NCBI GenBank assembly: GCA_029204225.1
Contig: CM055093.1
Span: 22,313,436 to 22,377,435 of the forward strand
Direction of reading: 5' to 3'
Length of the DNA stretch: 64,000 nucleotides
From: Diphasiastrum complanatum
Lineage: Eukaryota > Streptophyta > Lycopodiopsida > Lycopodiales > Lycopodiaceae
The notes beneath the pieces were generated by a model. That model was not told the DNA's origin. It worked only from the letters and a program-made list of their open reading frames with translations, and made no database searches. Below, one piece after another: positions 10,870-22,112 of this stretch. A program made the position numbers and the translations under genes. Each line of letters begins with the position of its first letter. Positions within the stretch are counted from its first letter, which is position 1.

Positions 10870-11437
10870 CGGAGATCCCAATGATCAAGAAACACACATT
10901 TCTTGATTCTTGAACTGCCAAGAACACCAAGAAAGAGGTTATCAATAGATTTTCAAGACTTAAACCATAGTCCCAACCAGATGATTTACCACAATGTTGA
11001 TTCCTAAATTAATCCACAAACATAAATGAAAGAAAAGAAGAAAACTAGTCTTCCCTAGATCCACAATGACACACAAAAGGAATGGAGGGGCAAGATCATT
11101 AATGCATCACTCAAGAAACAAGAATGATCAAGGAGCTCAAGATTGCATCAAAACTCATCGAAGATAATCTCATTTTAGCATGGAGTAGATACAATTACAA
11201 AGCTCTCCTTATACAAACGGAGAGTCTCTTAAATAAGCAAGAGAGCTCCTTAGGTGGCATCCTAGTGGCAATTCCAAATTACATAAATTACAAGTGGAAT
11301 TACCTTCTCCACTAGATGTCACCATCAAAAGGTGGCTCACTCAACTTTTTAAGAGGGGCCTACTTGCATTTATTACAATTGCCTAGAAATATTAGTTCCT
11401 ACACGGTCATTCCATCTTTGGGATTCACGTGAGGCTT
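10870..11437 (-). repeat. LTR-like repeat of gypsy composite (copy 1)
   Basis: Nearly the same sequence occurs at 17250-17768 in the same direction, and its promoter half at about 18440-18735 inverted. On the minus strand it starts near TGTTAAGCCTC (11437) and carries a TATA-like sequence, cttatttaagagactctcc, near 11230. Coding tail of the gypsy remnant ends just outside it. This suits a 3' LTR, although homology with the 17.25-kb copy runs a few bases past the expected inner edge. Confidence 0.6.
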
Positions 11438-11439
11438 AA

Positions 11440-12960
11440 CAATTTCTACTTGACAATATTAACTAGTATTCCTCGAGTCTTAGTCTTCGTTCATCTCGTC
11501 TTCTAAGAGACCTCCTCGGTCTAAGGTGACAGGTGCTCTTGGGTATCTCTGGCCGAGTATCTTGGGGATTCGTCAGAATCAGCCAACATCATCCCACCCC
11601 TAATGTGTTGTAGGATCCACTACAACTCATATTGAATGATGTCGCTCTGCTTCCGCATTGGGATCTTCGAATGGTCACTTGGAAAAGCATAGATTCTCGT
11701 TCGCTTGTTTAAAATCAAGTGCTTATTGCTGCCAGTCTTTACCACAAAATTATTGTCCACAAATTGTCACAATTTAGCTAAAATGTCCTATTGCCACAAA
11801 TGGTTGACATCTTCAAAATTGGAGAGCTTCCAGCAGCTTGACAACCTTGCCTGCTTGAGTGCTCCCCCTGTGTCTTTTTTTTTTTTTTTACTTGCATCTA
11901 CCATGGATGGTTTCACTTTTGGTTTCTTGGCAAGTACTAACTTCCGGGAGGTTTGTATCCTCCACTCTGCTTCTGGGTGTTTTCTTAGTTCTTCTCTCAA
12001 TTGAAATTCCAGTCTAGAAGAGGAGAAATTTTGATAGGTAGGTTGCACAAACCTTGGGTTATTAGTCTTCAAACGGGGTGTCATCAAAAAAGCAGATTTG
12101 GACGGATGGGTTGGTGATGATAGGGAAACATGATGAAGGGCTTGGTGGGAGGGTGAAATAACTGACAATACTACCGTTGCAACCTTAGACCCTTGCAATG
12201 TTGAGCTTTGACCACCACTTGCTGGGTGAGGAGCTCACTTTGTCTTGTAGGCTCATTGTGGTCTTTTTTTCTTTTCTACAGCTCCTTCCTTTGATCCATT
12301 ACTTTTGAATCTCTTCAGGCTTCCTAGGAGGGGATTCGACTATCATTTCTCCAGAGAGTTTCTTTTGATCAAGATCGATCTGACTCATGTGTTGCTTAAG
12401 TTTCTTCCTTTTCTCTTTGCTCTATTTCTTTATTTCTTCGAGCTGCTTTGCCTACTTCGTAGATATTTTCTGGTTGATCAACCAATGTGGTTGGTCTCTG
12501 TGAGACACTTGCAATGATCTCTTAGCCACTTTGGTAAAACTATCAGGCTTTGAAAAACTAAGGATTTCTCAGATGGATAACGAGATGATGGAGAACAGAG
12601 AAATGGAAGGAAGGGTGGTGGTGGTGTCATCAGTGAATGGTGTGGATGATAGAATAGGCATGGGACTGGACGAAGAAGACTAATTCTCCAATACTTGTAC
12701 TTCCTATCTACTGAAGGATCTTGGTCGTGACTGGGGTACTTCTTTTGATTGAGTCTCTTTGGATCGCCCATCTGTCTAGCCTTGTCTTTTTTGTCTTATT
12801 GGCTAGTGATGTTGTCGCTGGCAATGTGGCTGCTTCAGTGGATGCCTATAAATCCAGTCTCTCCCCCCAAAAAAAAAATCTGTTGGTGGGGATGTTGTCA
12901 TTGGTAACTTTCATGCTCAAGATTGGATCGTCGTTTGGAGCATGCAGGACTAAAGATTGA
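11440..12960 (-). pseudogene. Decayed gypsy-associated reading frame
   Basis: Several minus-strand frames with stops give a lysine/glutamate-rich protein (ARRNKEIEQRERKKLKQHMS near 12460-12400; LAKKPKVKPSMVDASKKKKK near 11930). They end in a conserved stretch (AEAERHHSI, GGMMLADSDESPRYSA) just before the LTR-like repeat. The end part is repeated at 55800-56290 (+) and weakly at 18310-18400 (+). I do not recognise an enzyme. It sits between gag and LTR, where pol or an extra ORF would be expected. Confidence 0.5.
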
Positions 12961-13667
12961 ACAAATTTTAACTAAATTTCTTTCGATCTTGCTGTAGTTG
13001 ACTCGAAAACTAATATGGCAATGAGATGTAGGAATCAATTATGAAGTGACATGGATTTCTCAAATTTGCAATATGCACAAAAATCCTAATCTCTCTACAA
13101 GGTGATCAGGAGATAGATGGATGAATAGAAAATTTGTTCTCGAAATACTCTACAATGATGACACTAAAAATCAATCTCATAAAAAAAAAAAACTTGGAAA
13201 TATGTGAATTGTACAGAGAGTTGAGAACTGTATGGCAATTGCCGAACAAAAATTTCAATCAACAACAATGATATTTCATCTTGAGGATGGCAATTCGCCA
13301 TTGGTTGTAAATGAAAAAACTCCAACATGCCCTTGTTAAAAACAAGGCAAGATTGGTGACACGAATTTGAAAAATATAGCTTGAATGGCATAGAAGGAGA
13401 AGGTACTATTTCCAGAGTACTTCTTGAAATAGGATATTCATAAAATGAATGTCCATAGAGATTTCCTATTCCCATAGAAGGCCATGGGAATCTAGTCAGA
13501 AAGTTGAAGACATAAAGATTTGAGGTTGTAGAAAGGTAGAAGAAAATCTCAATTCTTTGGGGAGGTTGCTCTTGGTTGGAAATTTTAACCAATGACAGAA
13601 AATCAGTGTTCTTCTTTCTTTTGGCAATAGCTCATTTCATAAGTATCATCTGTGTGACATGATTGAT
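12961..13667. other. No recognisable gene between gypsy gag and tail
   Basis: A+T-rich. An open minus-strand frame (13592-13164) is Phe/Ser-rich with no family likeness. This stretch has no match in the inverted composite at 55.8 kb, so it is either an insertion here or a loss there. Confidence 0.4.
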
Positions 13668-14069
13668 CTAGGTAATCATAGGATTATGCAGAAGTTTGCA
13701 AGAAACTTCTCGATTGAGCAGCAGGTGTAGCTGTTGAGTGCTATGGTGCTTGTGTTGCGTTGTGTGGTGATCCTCTCCGGATTCGTAACGGATGTGTTGG
13801 GTAGGTAGGATCTTAGGTGATTGTTGTGGATAGTTTTTGAAACTGTGTTTTCTAACACAGTCGGGACACTCGGCGTGGTACTTGGCCTTGACTGGACAAT
13901 CAACCATGAAATGGCCGGTTTTACCATAGATGAAACATCTATTGTTCATTGGCCCTTGCGTGATGGCATAGCCATCTTGTATGACTAGTGGTTCTGGATT
14001 TTCTAGGGGGTATTCATTATAATGCGAGCAACGTCCAGATTGTGACGGTTGTTTTTCATATCGTTGCAT
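13668..14069 (-). pseudogene. Gypsy gag zinc-knuckle region
   Basis: Continues the gag at 14181-15029 after a frameshift. Two knuckles are visible, each with one cysteine changed to tyrosine: CFIYGKTGHFMVDC (second position Y) and CPDCVRKHSFKNY (last position Y). A further one at about 14130 reads CPHYRVTHH here but CPHCRVTHHADTC in the copy at 55.7 kb. The family therefore originally had three knuckles, like the gag at 4.0-5.0 kb. The Cys-to-Tyr changes fit cytosine deamination and would abolish zinc binding. Confidence 0.75.
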
Positions 14070-14180
14070 GGCATGTGCTTGGATAGGCTGATATGAAGGG
14101 AAAATATTAGCATGATGTGTAACCCGGTAGTGTGGGCACCAGGTGGATTTTCATCTATAAGGTACCTATGCAGGGTTTGG

Positions 14181-15029
14181 CTAACCAGGCATACTGCTTT
14201 GGATAGACGTCAATGTGTTACGAAACTCCTTAGTGAGTTTCTCCATTTGTAGTTGGTGTTGCTGATTTAGCAACTCCGTCTGTTGTTTCCAAAGGTAATC
14301 TCGGGTATCCTCGATCGGCTTCAATTCATGGACAGCAACATGATGTGATTTCTGTTTCCTTGGTTCGTCAACATCGGATCCCTCGTCTTCTTCCTTGATG
14401 GCATCAGACATAGCTAACTTTAGGCTTGTATATTCATCATTAGATTGAAGCTCTCGTCTAATCCATCTTGGAAGGCTGACTAAAAACCAGATGATGAGCA
14501 TCTATTCGGTAGGCTGTTCTTGTACTTGACTTTTGAGGCGCTTGAATCGCTCGATATAGTCTTGTAAGCGTTCATCGTTTGCCATTTTGATGTTACTCAA
14601 TTTGACAAAAGGACTCTCTATCAAACGAAAGGGCTTAAAATGCTTGATGAAGGATTCTTTCAAATTTGACCAGTCTGTCTTATCTTCATGATCGAGGTTG
14701 AAAAACCAGTCACGTGCTTTAGTGATCATGGTCATGAAAAATAATTGGACCATAGCGTCATTGGATGTTTCGCCATAAACGTCGCACGCATTCTCAAAGA
14801 TTTGTAAGAATCTTTGAGGGTCCGAACTACCGTCAAACTTGGGTAGATCTAACTTGGGTGTTCGTTTTTCAAGATGAGCTCCGTGAGTGGCAAAAGCGCC
14901 ATTCAGGTGTGTTCTGGCCTGTGAGGACTCAGCACCATTAAAATGGGCTCGGGCGCGTGAAGACTCGGCTCTATCAGGTTCTCGTCCCTCGAATGGGTTT
15001 GTAAATGGCTCGAAGATTTGTGATTGCAT
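14181..15029 (-). pseudogene. Ty3/gypsy gag (copy 1)
   Basis: Starts MQSQIFEPFTNPFEGREPDR at 15029. A duplicated segment (AESSRARAHFNG / AESSQARTHLNG) is followed by a clear Retrotrans_gag domain (LDLPKFDGSSDPQRFLQIFE, MTMITKARDWFFNL, LIESPFVKLSNIKMANDERL). An in-frame TAG (14504-14502) interrupts after QEQPTE, and the domain continues at once with MLIIWFLVSLPRWIRREL to 14181. The same TAG is present at the same codon in the second copy (55332-55334). It belongs to the minus-strand gypsy composite between LTR-like repeats at 17.25 and 10.87 kb. Pol is missing. Confidence 0.85.
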
Positions 15030-15139
15030 TCAGTAGAACCTATGACGTCAGATTTGTTCAGCTGTACGAGACACCATGCCATGTGGATAATCTTCTGTGA
15101 TATCGGGATCAGTATGGTGTTCCATTTGGTAGAAATATA

Positions 15140-15720
15140 ACTGCTCAAAAAATGGGTGACTCGAAAAAAGGATGACTCGAAAAATGGGTGACTCAAAAAA
15201 TTGATGACTTGAAAAAGAGTGACTCGAAAAATGGGTGACTCAAAAAATGGGTGACTCGAAAAAGAGTGACTCGAAAAATGGGTGACTCGAAAAAGAGTGA
15301 CTTGAAAAATTGGTGTCAAAAAATTTCAAAGGGTCAAAAAATGTGGTATCTAAAAATGGATGGCTCGAATAAAAAAAGGTGTATCGAAAAATGATGTATC
15401 GAAAAAAGGTGTCTCGAAAAAAGTGATGACTGAAGGTATCGAAAATTGATGTATTGAAAAAGGTGTCTCGAAAAAAGTGATGACTCGAAAAATTTGAAGG
15501 TATCAAAAATTGATGTATCGAAAAAGGTGTCTCGCAAAAAGGTGTATCGAAAACAAAATGAGATGAGTCAGAATATGATCTAAGTCAAAAATATGAGGTG
15601 GATCGACTAAAAAATGATGGATCGGAAAATGAGGTGGGTGGAACTGGGTCGAAAAATTGAAGTAGCAAAAAAGTAACATAGAATCAAAAAATGTAACAAA
15701 GGATCGAAAAAGTTGAATGG
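15140..15720. repeat. Degenerate tandem array tcgaaaaa(tgggtga)
   Basis: About 580 bases made of 12-18-base units around ctcgaaaaa, with variants gactcgaaaaatgggt, gtatcgaaaaaggtgtct and gatcgaaaaa. It lies upstream of the gypsy gag on the minus strand, so it is probably leader sequence that expanded. Phe/His/Ser-rich reading frames across it are only products of the repeat. Confidence 0.9.
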
Positions 15721-15724
15721 TAGG

Positions 15725-16300
15725 TACTTCGGCGTCGGCAAAAGCTGGATGCAGGAAGATTTCGGCGAAATGGTCTAGTATTAAACTTCGGCGTCGGCGA
15801 AAATTCGAGGTAGGAGGATTTTGTTGAAAAAATCAAGCAGGAAGGCAAAAATGGTTTGTGAGGGCCTTCGCACAAAAATGGTTATGGAGGCTGCTCGGGC
15901 AAACTGGAGGCTCTTCGGCAAAAACTTATGTGAGGGCCTTCGGGCAAAATGGAACTGCAGGGTGTCGTCGACCAAATCTGGAGGTGAAAGGCTCGGCGAA
16001 AGCAGGAGGGAAGATGACTCGGTGGAAGGAGAAGTCAAGAAGGGCTCGGTGAAATACTGATGCTGGAGGTGGAGTTATTGGCTCGGGCAAATGGTGATGG
16101 AGAGAGAAGTCTCGGGCAAATGCTGATGGAGAGAGCAGTCGGCTGGGGATGTGAGTTTGGCATGTGTATGCTTGGCATGTGTAGATATGCAGGTGCAGGT
16201 GGAGGAGTGGACTTCGGCGAAATGTAGATGGAGGAGTGCTTCGGTGAAATGTAGATGAACGTGAGGGCTGGGCGTGGCAGGAGCGTGAGGCTGGGGGTTA
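15725..16300. repeat. Loose array of ttcggcgaaa / ctcgggcaaa units
   Basis: The next 570 bases keep the same rhythm but the core word changes to cttcggcgaaaa, ctcggcgaaa and ctcgggcaaatg(c/g)tgatgga, with units of about 20-45 bases. The two arrays grade into each other, as if one simple motif drifted along the leader. Confidence 0.75.
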
Positions 16301-17249
16301 GGCAGAAGCAAGGCGGCTCTGTCAACTAGGGAGATGGAGTGAGATGGTGTTTGTGAGAGAGTAGTGGAGCGATGTGCTGGGGGACTGGTGATATTTGTAT
16401 GAGGGATTTGTTTGTTTGTAGGTAGTTTGCAGCGTGGGGGTGTGTGTGTTGTAGGTTCGTTTGCTGCAGATGCATTTGTTTGCAGATGGAGTGGTGGTTT
16501 GAGCATTTGTAGTGCGAAGAAGGTGCAAAAGGTGTGTGGAGTAATGTGAGTCGGTTAGTGCATGACTTGTTTCTGCAAAAGGTGGGGAATGGACTACCAA
16601 ACTCAAAAACATGGAATGCTGCTCATCGAAGAATGTGGGCAGTAAAGCTCTGTTTGACAGGTTTATGCTCTTGATTGAAGATCAAGAATGTTGCAGAATA
16701 CAAAGTATTACATGGTCTGTAGAAACTCAGATGTGTGGATAGATTGGGAGTTTGTTTGCAGGGATCTGAGTGGGAACAGTGTTGCAGCAGTTATGGATTT
16801 AGAATGTGTGGGAGTTCAAGCGGCAACAGACATCAAATGTAGCCAGCTTCTCTGCTTAGGAGGATTTGTTTACCGATTTGTTGTTCTTCTTACTTCTTCT
16901 TATGTCTGTCAGCAAAGACAGTGGGCTCTTGTTTAAGGTAGTCTTTCTTATATAAGGGCCCAAAATCAGGCAGAAGGGACAGATAAACGTTGTACTATTT
17001 GTCCTGCCAATCAAAGGACAACTCAAATTCATCTCTCTTGAACCGAAATCACATGCTTCAAACCAAACATGCAGATCATGCATTCAACCAAGAAATCAGC
17101 ATGTAGAGTGGTTGAATAGCCATGAAATCCTACTTAAATGCTGCAAATCGAAATGAACAGCTGAATGAAATCTGAAAACTAATCTAACACATACATTCTA
17201 CCTAAATACAAAAAACAAAGCAAGAAACTAAACTTAAGAAGCATTTGGA
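16301..17249. other. Gypsy leader/intergenic, no gene
   Basis: No convincing coding sequence. At 16949-16958 there is cttatataag, a palindrome that would work as a TATA box on either strand. The G/T-rich 16330-16560 stretch continues the leader arrays. Confidence 0.4.
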
Positions 17250-17768
17250 GAGCCCAAGGATCAAGAAACACACATTTCTTGATTCTTGGACGGCCAAGAA
17301 CACCAAGAAAGGGGTTATCAATAGATTTTCAAAACTTAAACCATAATCCCACCCAGATGATTTACCACAATGATGATTCCTAGCAAACATAAATGAAAGA
17401 AAACAAGAAAACTAGTCCTCTCTAGATCCACAACGACACACAAAAGGAATGGATGGGCAAGATCATTAATGCATCACTCAAGAAACAAGAATGATCAAGG
17501 AGCTCAAGATTGCATCAAAACTCATGGAAGATAATCTCATTTTAGCATGGAGTAGATACATTTACAAAAGTCTCCCTTTTACAGAGGGGGAGTCTCTTAA
17601 ATTAGCAAGAGAGCTCCTTAGGTGGCATCCTAGTGGCAATTCCAAATTACACAAATTCCAAGTGGAATTACTTTCTCCACTAGATGTCACCATCAAAAGG
17701 CAGTTCACTCAACTTTTCTAAGAGGGGCCTACTTGCATTTATTACCATTGCCTAGAAATACTAGTTCT
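17250..17768 (-). repeat. LTR-like repeat of gypsy composite (copy 2)
   Basis: Closely matches 10870-11390 in the same direction, including aaacacacatttcttgattc and gagctccttaggtggcat. With the 10.87-kb copy it brackets the gag and tail remnants, so the pair probably are the LTRs of one minus-strand gypsy element of about 6.9 kb. It stops at 17768 about 65 bases short of the other copy. Confidence 0.65.
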
Positions 17769-18309
17769 TGAGAAAAATTGTCAAAAATCTATCTTGGTTA
17801 TTTTATGGTTTTATGTTTGTGAGTACATTTCACATGTGTGGAGCATGTTCTCACATGTGTAAAATAGTTAGTTTATAATGTTGACTTTAGGGGTATCATA
17901 AAGTTTGCTAGTCAACCATCTTGGTGTCAATAGGTGATAGGGCCAATTTTAGATTTAGAGGTCAAATGCTCAAGTATGATTAGGCCAAAATTTAATTGTG
18001 ATGTAACTTGAGATAGTTAGGTTGCTTACACATGTCAAGTTTAGGTTTGATGAGTGATGCACCCTATGTGGTGGCAAAAGTCAAAGGGTCCAATCATAAG
18101 AGAGAGATGTGTTGGAAGGGTCCAATCAAAAGTGAGGGATGTTGCATCACACATCCAATAGGGTTAGAGAGGCTATGTTTAAGGGGTCCAATAAGAATCA
18201 AGCATGGATCTCCACGAGTTTCTATATGTACTTTGATTCCCTTCATCAATGTATGAGAGATCTATGAGTTTTTTGAGTCAATTTGAAGATTTGCCAATTT
18301 TGCTTTGTT
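17769..18309. other. Repeat-derived spacer with acatgtg words
   Basis: Contains cacatgtgtggagcatgttctcacatgtg, similar to 43.69-43.72 kb and 44.46 kb, and the phrase ggtccaat three times at 18088-18196. It looks like part of the LTR type seen at 43.5-44.3 kb. No gene is seen. Confidence 0.45.
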
Positions 18310-18735
18310 AGCGGATTCCAGAGAATCTCCAGATGTCGAGCCAAGCTGAAGACACAGAATATCTCTCACCCATGACCGAGGAGGTCTCAGAAGGAGGAGA
18401 GCAGAAAAAGCTGAGAGCCGAGCATGAGAGCCGAGAAATTACTAGCTATGGTGACAATAAATTATTTATGTGAGCCTACATGGTGTATCCTAGAGAAGGA
18501 ACGACCATGTAGGAGCTAGTAATCTTTCCTAGGCGTTGTAAATAAATGTAGACCCCCCTTAAATAATTTAGAGTGAGTCACCTTTTGATGGTGACCTCTA
18601 GTGGAAGGGCAATTTCCATATGTAATTTCTAATTTGGTGGAATTGCCACTTGGGCTCCACATGGGCAGCCCTCTTGCTTATTTAAGGGCTCCCCTCTCTT
18701 GTGAGGGAGCTTTTGAATGTATTGTCCCCAAACAT
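18310..18735 (+). repeat. Gypsy tail plus LTR fragment, plus orientation
   Basis: 18310-18400 resembles the end of the gypsy tail (gaccgaggaggtctc word as at 56217 and rc of 11510). 18440-18735 is the inverted relative of 11200-11437, with accttttgatggtgac and the TATA-like cttatttaagggctcccc at 18676. It is a third, diverged copy of this LTR in the opposite direction. Confidence 0.6.
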
Positions 18736-19112
18736 ATATCTTAAAAATTCATAAAATGGCATAAATATATCTTTATGCCTATAATTTTCTCAAAAAATTA
18801 CCTAATTTAGAGTGCTTGTTGATTTTTGGTACACTAGAGATTCCATTGAAGACACATATATTTGTTTGGTTAATTTTCAGAAAGAGCTTATAAAATGATT
18901 TAAGTTCATATTTTGTTTTCTAGTTTGTTGGTTGAATAAAATCTCATTTTCTTTTAAGTTTGAGTAAATGCTTATTTTGCAATAAATTTAGAACACATCA
19001 TTTGTAAGTACTCTTAAAGTTAAAGTTTTCTTGATTTTTTAGATTTAATTAGTTTAAGTCAACATTTGTAAAAAAACATATCTATCATTTTAGATAATTT
19101 AGAGAAGGAATC
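18736..19112. repeat. Inverted-repeat partner of 53720-53940
   Basis: Starts aacatatatcttaaaaattc and runs through gtgcttgttgatttttggtacact. After an extra block of about 170 bases it continues ttaaagttttcttgatttttt to atctatcattttagata. The reverse complement of 53720-53940 matches both ends without the middle block. It contains no gene. Confidence 0.75.
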
Positions 19113-19212
19113 TTCTCCCGTTATCTGACCTTAGTGCTTTGATTCGTTTGCCAGTTTGATTCTCAGCATGCTCTTTGAATTGTCTGAATTTGATGAAAGC
19201 CTTTGATTTCTG

Positions 19213-19437
19213 TTAAATAAAATAAATGATTGTTCTTCTATAGAATTCGTCAATAAAGGTAATAAAATACTCTGCATCTAGCAATGAAGGAGTTTGCATA
19301 GGTCCACATATATCTGTATGAACATCATCTAACAGGTCTTTTGCTGCATCTACTGTCAGTATGTAAAATATGTCAAAGGGTAGATTTTGCGTTTGACCAA
19401 TGTCAAATTTTCGATAAGACAAATAAGATCCTTGCAC
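19213..19437 (-). pseudogene. Copia integrase fragment
   Basis: A 74-codon open stretch containing DVHTDICGPMQTPSLLDAEY and FITFIDEFYRRTIIYF, which matches the start of the rve integrase domain of copia elements (DICGPMQT with the first catalytic Asp). It is closely related to the same part at 35540 and 42040. It is an isolated fragment, back to back with a plus-strand copia integrase fragment. Confidence 0.8.
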
Positions 19438-19654
19438 TCAACAAGAGGGATGGATACTTATTAAAATGATTCATTGTTATTCTGACACAAATCAAGCCTT
19501 GAATACCTCTGTCCTAGTTAATAAGGCATTAATTTGGCATAATAGATCATGACATTTGAATCATACATTTGTATCAAACATGCCAAAATAGTCCTTAGCA
19601 CTTGATCTCGACTATCCAACCAATAAAGTCGATCTCCCTGTTGTCATAGTTGCA

Positions 19655-20250
19655 TTATCGAAAAACATACTAAGATTCCATTTAGATTGAGTCATAGGCA
19701 TACAACAAAAGATGTTCTAGATTTGTTCACTCATATATATGTGGTCCAATGCAAACTCCATCATGGCTTGATGCAAAATATTTCATTAACTTTATTGACA
19801 AATATTCAAGAGGAACATCTGTTTATTTCATTAAGAAAAATTGGAGGCTTTCAAAAATTTCAACAATTCAAGGAGTATGCAGAATTGAAAATTGACAAAA
19901 GAATCAAGACATTGAGGTTCGATAATGGGGGAGAGTACATCTCAACCGAATTCAAGGAGTATTGCCTTAACAACAACATTGAGGAACAATTTATCACCTC
20001 CTATTCGTCTCAGTCGAATGGACTTGCTAAGAGAAAGAATCGAACCTTAGTCAAAGCGGCTAAGTGTGTGCTGGTTCAGGTGACACTTCTGAAATTCTTT
20101 TGGATTGAAGTTGTTTTCACTATCCAAATTATGAAGTTTGGATAGGCTCCAAACCACCACTACCAAATTTACGCGTGTTTGGATGTATCACTTATGCCTC
20201 ATAATATAAGGAAGAAGCTTGAATCCATATTCATCGGTTATACCATGTCA
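19655..20250 (+). pseudogene. Copia integrase core fragment
   Basis: Includes the central integrase core: KTLRFDNGGEYISTEFKEYC (second Asp) and SSQSNGLAKRKNRTLVKAAK (catalytic Glu position of the usual NG.AER motif appears as K). Frameshifts lie before 19860 and after 20145, where a part like GCITYA follows. It is on the plus strand, while the adjoining 19213-19437 piece is minus, so the two derive from separate or rearranged copies. Confidence 0.8.
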
Positions 20251-21125
20251 CAAGCACTAGCGGCCACCTTGGTGAATTCCTTGTCTTGTTTTGTGGTAGG
20301 TATTCAACTTGTAAAGTTTGTATGATTTTGACTAAACTAATTTGATGGAAAGGGATTATTGTCATTATCTTTCCAAGGCTTGTAGGTGGCTTAAGAATTG
20401 GATTATTAGTAGGTTCTCGACTCAAGTAAAAGAATTTAACGAAAAAACATTCCCTTGTGATCATCTTTGTAGGGTCGTCAAGTTGAGTGGACGCAATTGT
20501 TGTGGGCTGGAAATTGAAATTTTGGTAGGTTCTCAACTCAAGTTTGATATAATTGATGCCAAAAGACTATCTTGCCATCACATTTTCAATGCTGACAAGC
20601 TTAGTGAACCCACTTGTTCTTGATAAGGTGAAAGCTTTTGATAAATATGCAACTCACATATCAATCCAGTTCCAAAGATCACATTGTTAGAGGATTCAAG
20701 CCATGCACGATGTGGTTGTCCACATGAAGACACCACCCCCTTGATACCATCCTTCTTGGGGTCAAGGAAAAAGGTAGGTGGCTAGTTAGTGGAGATGAAA
20801 TCCCACACACAATTCATAGGTACGCATTATGTGCAACGTCATCTACTCAACCCAGATCATGTTGCTTTATGCTATACAATTACACAATATGAATATATCC
20901 CATCAGACTCAGATTGACAAGTTGGACAAGGACTTTGAGCAAAAATTGAAAAATATCGTATCCCCAGTCCTTGTTGTCAATCCATTTCCCAAATGAGATA
21001 ATGTTTGGTGTCCAATGTATCAGTAGAATCACGTTGCAAACAAGTGCCTCCAAGGTAGACAAATGGTATAGAGATTTTGTGTTTTCTGCAACACAAATAA
21101 TTATGATACATCTGCTTGCATCTAT
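20251..21125. other. No recognisable gene
   Basis: Short open frames on both strands have no family likeness. The region lies between copia and gypsy fragments and probably is older decayed element sequence. Confidence 0.35.
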
Positions 21126-22112
21126 AACCCAAGGGTACAAGACTTGGCAAGGCAGTATCAGTGGAGAATGCAACAACAAGGTCCTCAGATCACTAGTTAT
21201 CAGAGACCAACATTCCAACAAGCACCCCAACAACGTCTAACACTCCATGGACCTAATAACGTTACACCAGGCTTAGTAGTGAGACAGTTTGGCCCACAAA
21301 TAAATCGCCAAACATTAGGCAATGTACTAAAAAGCTCGAAACCATTACGACAAGCCTTAAACACATGGTTAGGAGCAAAGGATGCACCCAAAGAATCTTC
21401 CTTGAGTGGAGGTAGTGATGATGACCAGTTTGTAATGACAATAGGTGCCACTTGGAAAAATGAGAAAAGAAGTAAGGTCACCTTGTCTATACAACACAAG
21501 AACCTTCTTGCAATAGCTGCCATTGTTGATGGTTGTTTAGGAGTAAATATTATGTCCTCATGTGTATAACAAGAATGGGGACTATGTGCATTAAAGCCAG
21601 CAGGCTTAATCATAAAACTTGCTGATCAAAGTTGTGTCAAACCCATGGGGATAGTAGAGAACGTGCATGTGAAGGTCATGAATCTTTGCTTTGTAGTGAA
21701 CTTCACTGTCTTGGACCTTCCAAAAGTCCCTTCATCATACCAACTCTTACTGGGACGACCCTGGCTAAAGATGGCCAAAATATGCCGTGATTGGGGTACA
21801 TACCGAATCACACTTGAAAACCGAGATCGAGATGTGAGAATTGACCCAAAAACACGGACGATCAAGCTTGCTAGTCCACTAGAGGAAGCAATTTCTTCCA
21901 CCACCGACCACACCATTGATCATGACCAAAAGAAACGTCGTAAACCATTGGGAGTCCATCAAGATTATGATATAGATATCATTAAATGGATTGAAGCTTT
22001 AGCTATAGTCGATTGTATGAGCTATAAAGGGATCCATTTCATTGCTCCGAGAAACAGACTTAGAGCCTTAAATGAAGCCTACGAGACAAAAACCTATAAC
22101 CCTCGACGATGA
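21126..22112 (+). pseudogene. Ty3/gypsy protease region
   Basis: Gln-rich linker (QQQGPQITSYQRPTFQQAPQ) leads to a retropepsin-like fold: LLAIAAIVDGCLGVNIMS, LADQSCVKPMGIVENVHV, YQLLLGRPWLKMAKICRDW. In plant gypsy elements this protease carries DGGSxVNI; here DGCLGVNI. One in-frame TAA (21567) interrupts between the active-site strand and the rest, which resumes in another frame to 22112. A charged segment (IDHDQKKRRKPLGVHQDYDI) follows. Reverse transcriptase is not found downstream. Confidence 0.75.

Noticed and set aside
11124-11315. Short plus-strand frame repeated at 17491-17721
   Set aside because: It is repeated because it lies in the LTR-like repeat. The promoter-type signals are on the other strand.
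13164-13592. 142-codon minus-strand frame
   Set aside because: It lies within element spacer, has no recognisable domain, and composition looks like random A+T-rich DNA.
14903-15537. Minus-strand frames rich in Phe, Ser and His
   Set aside because: They arise only from translating the tcgaaaaa tandem array; the frame phases change with the units and no family likeness exists.
16949-16958. Promoter from cttatataag
   Set aside because: The sequence is a palindrome in A+T-rich leader with no gene on either side to use it; kept only as a remark.
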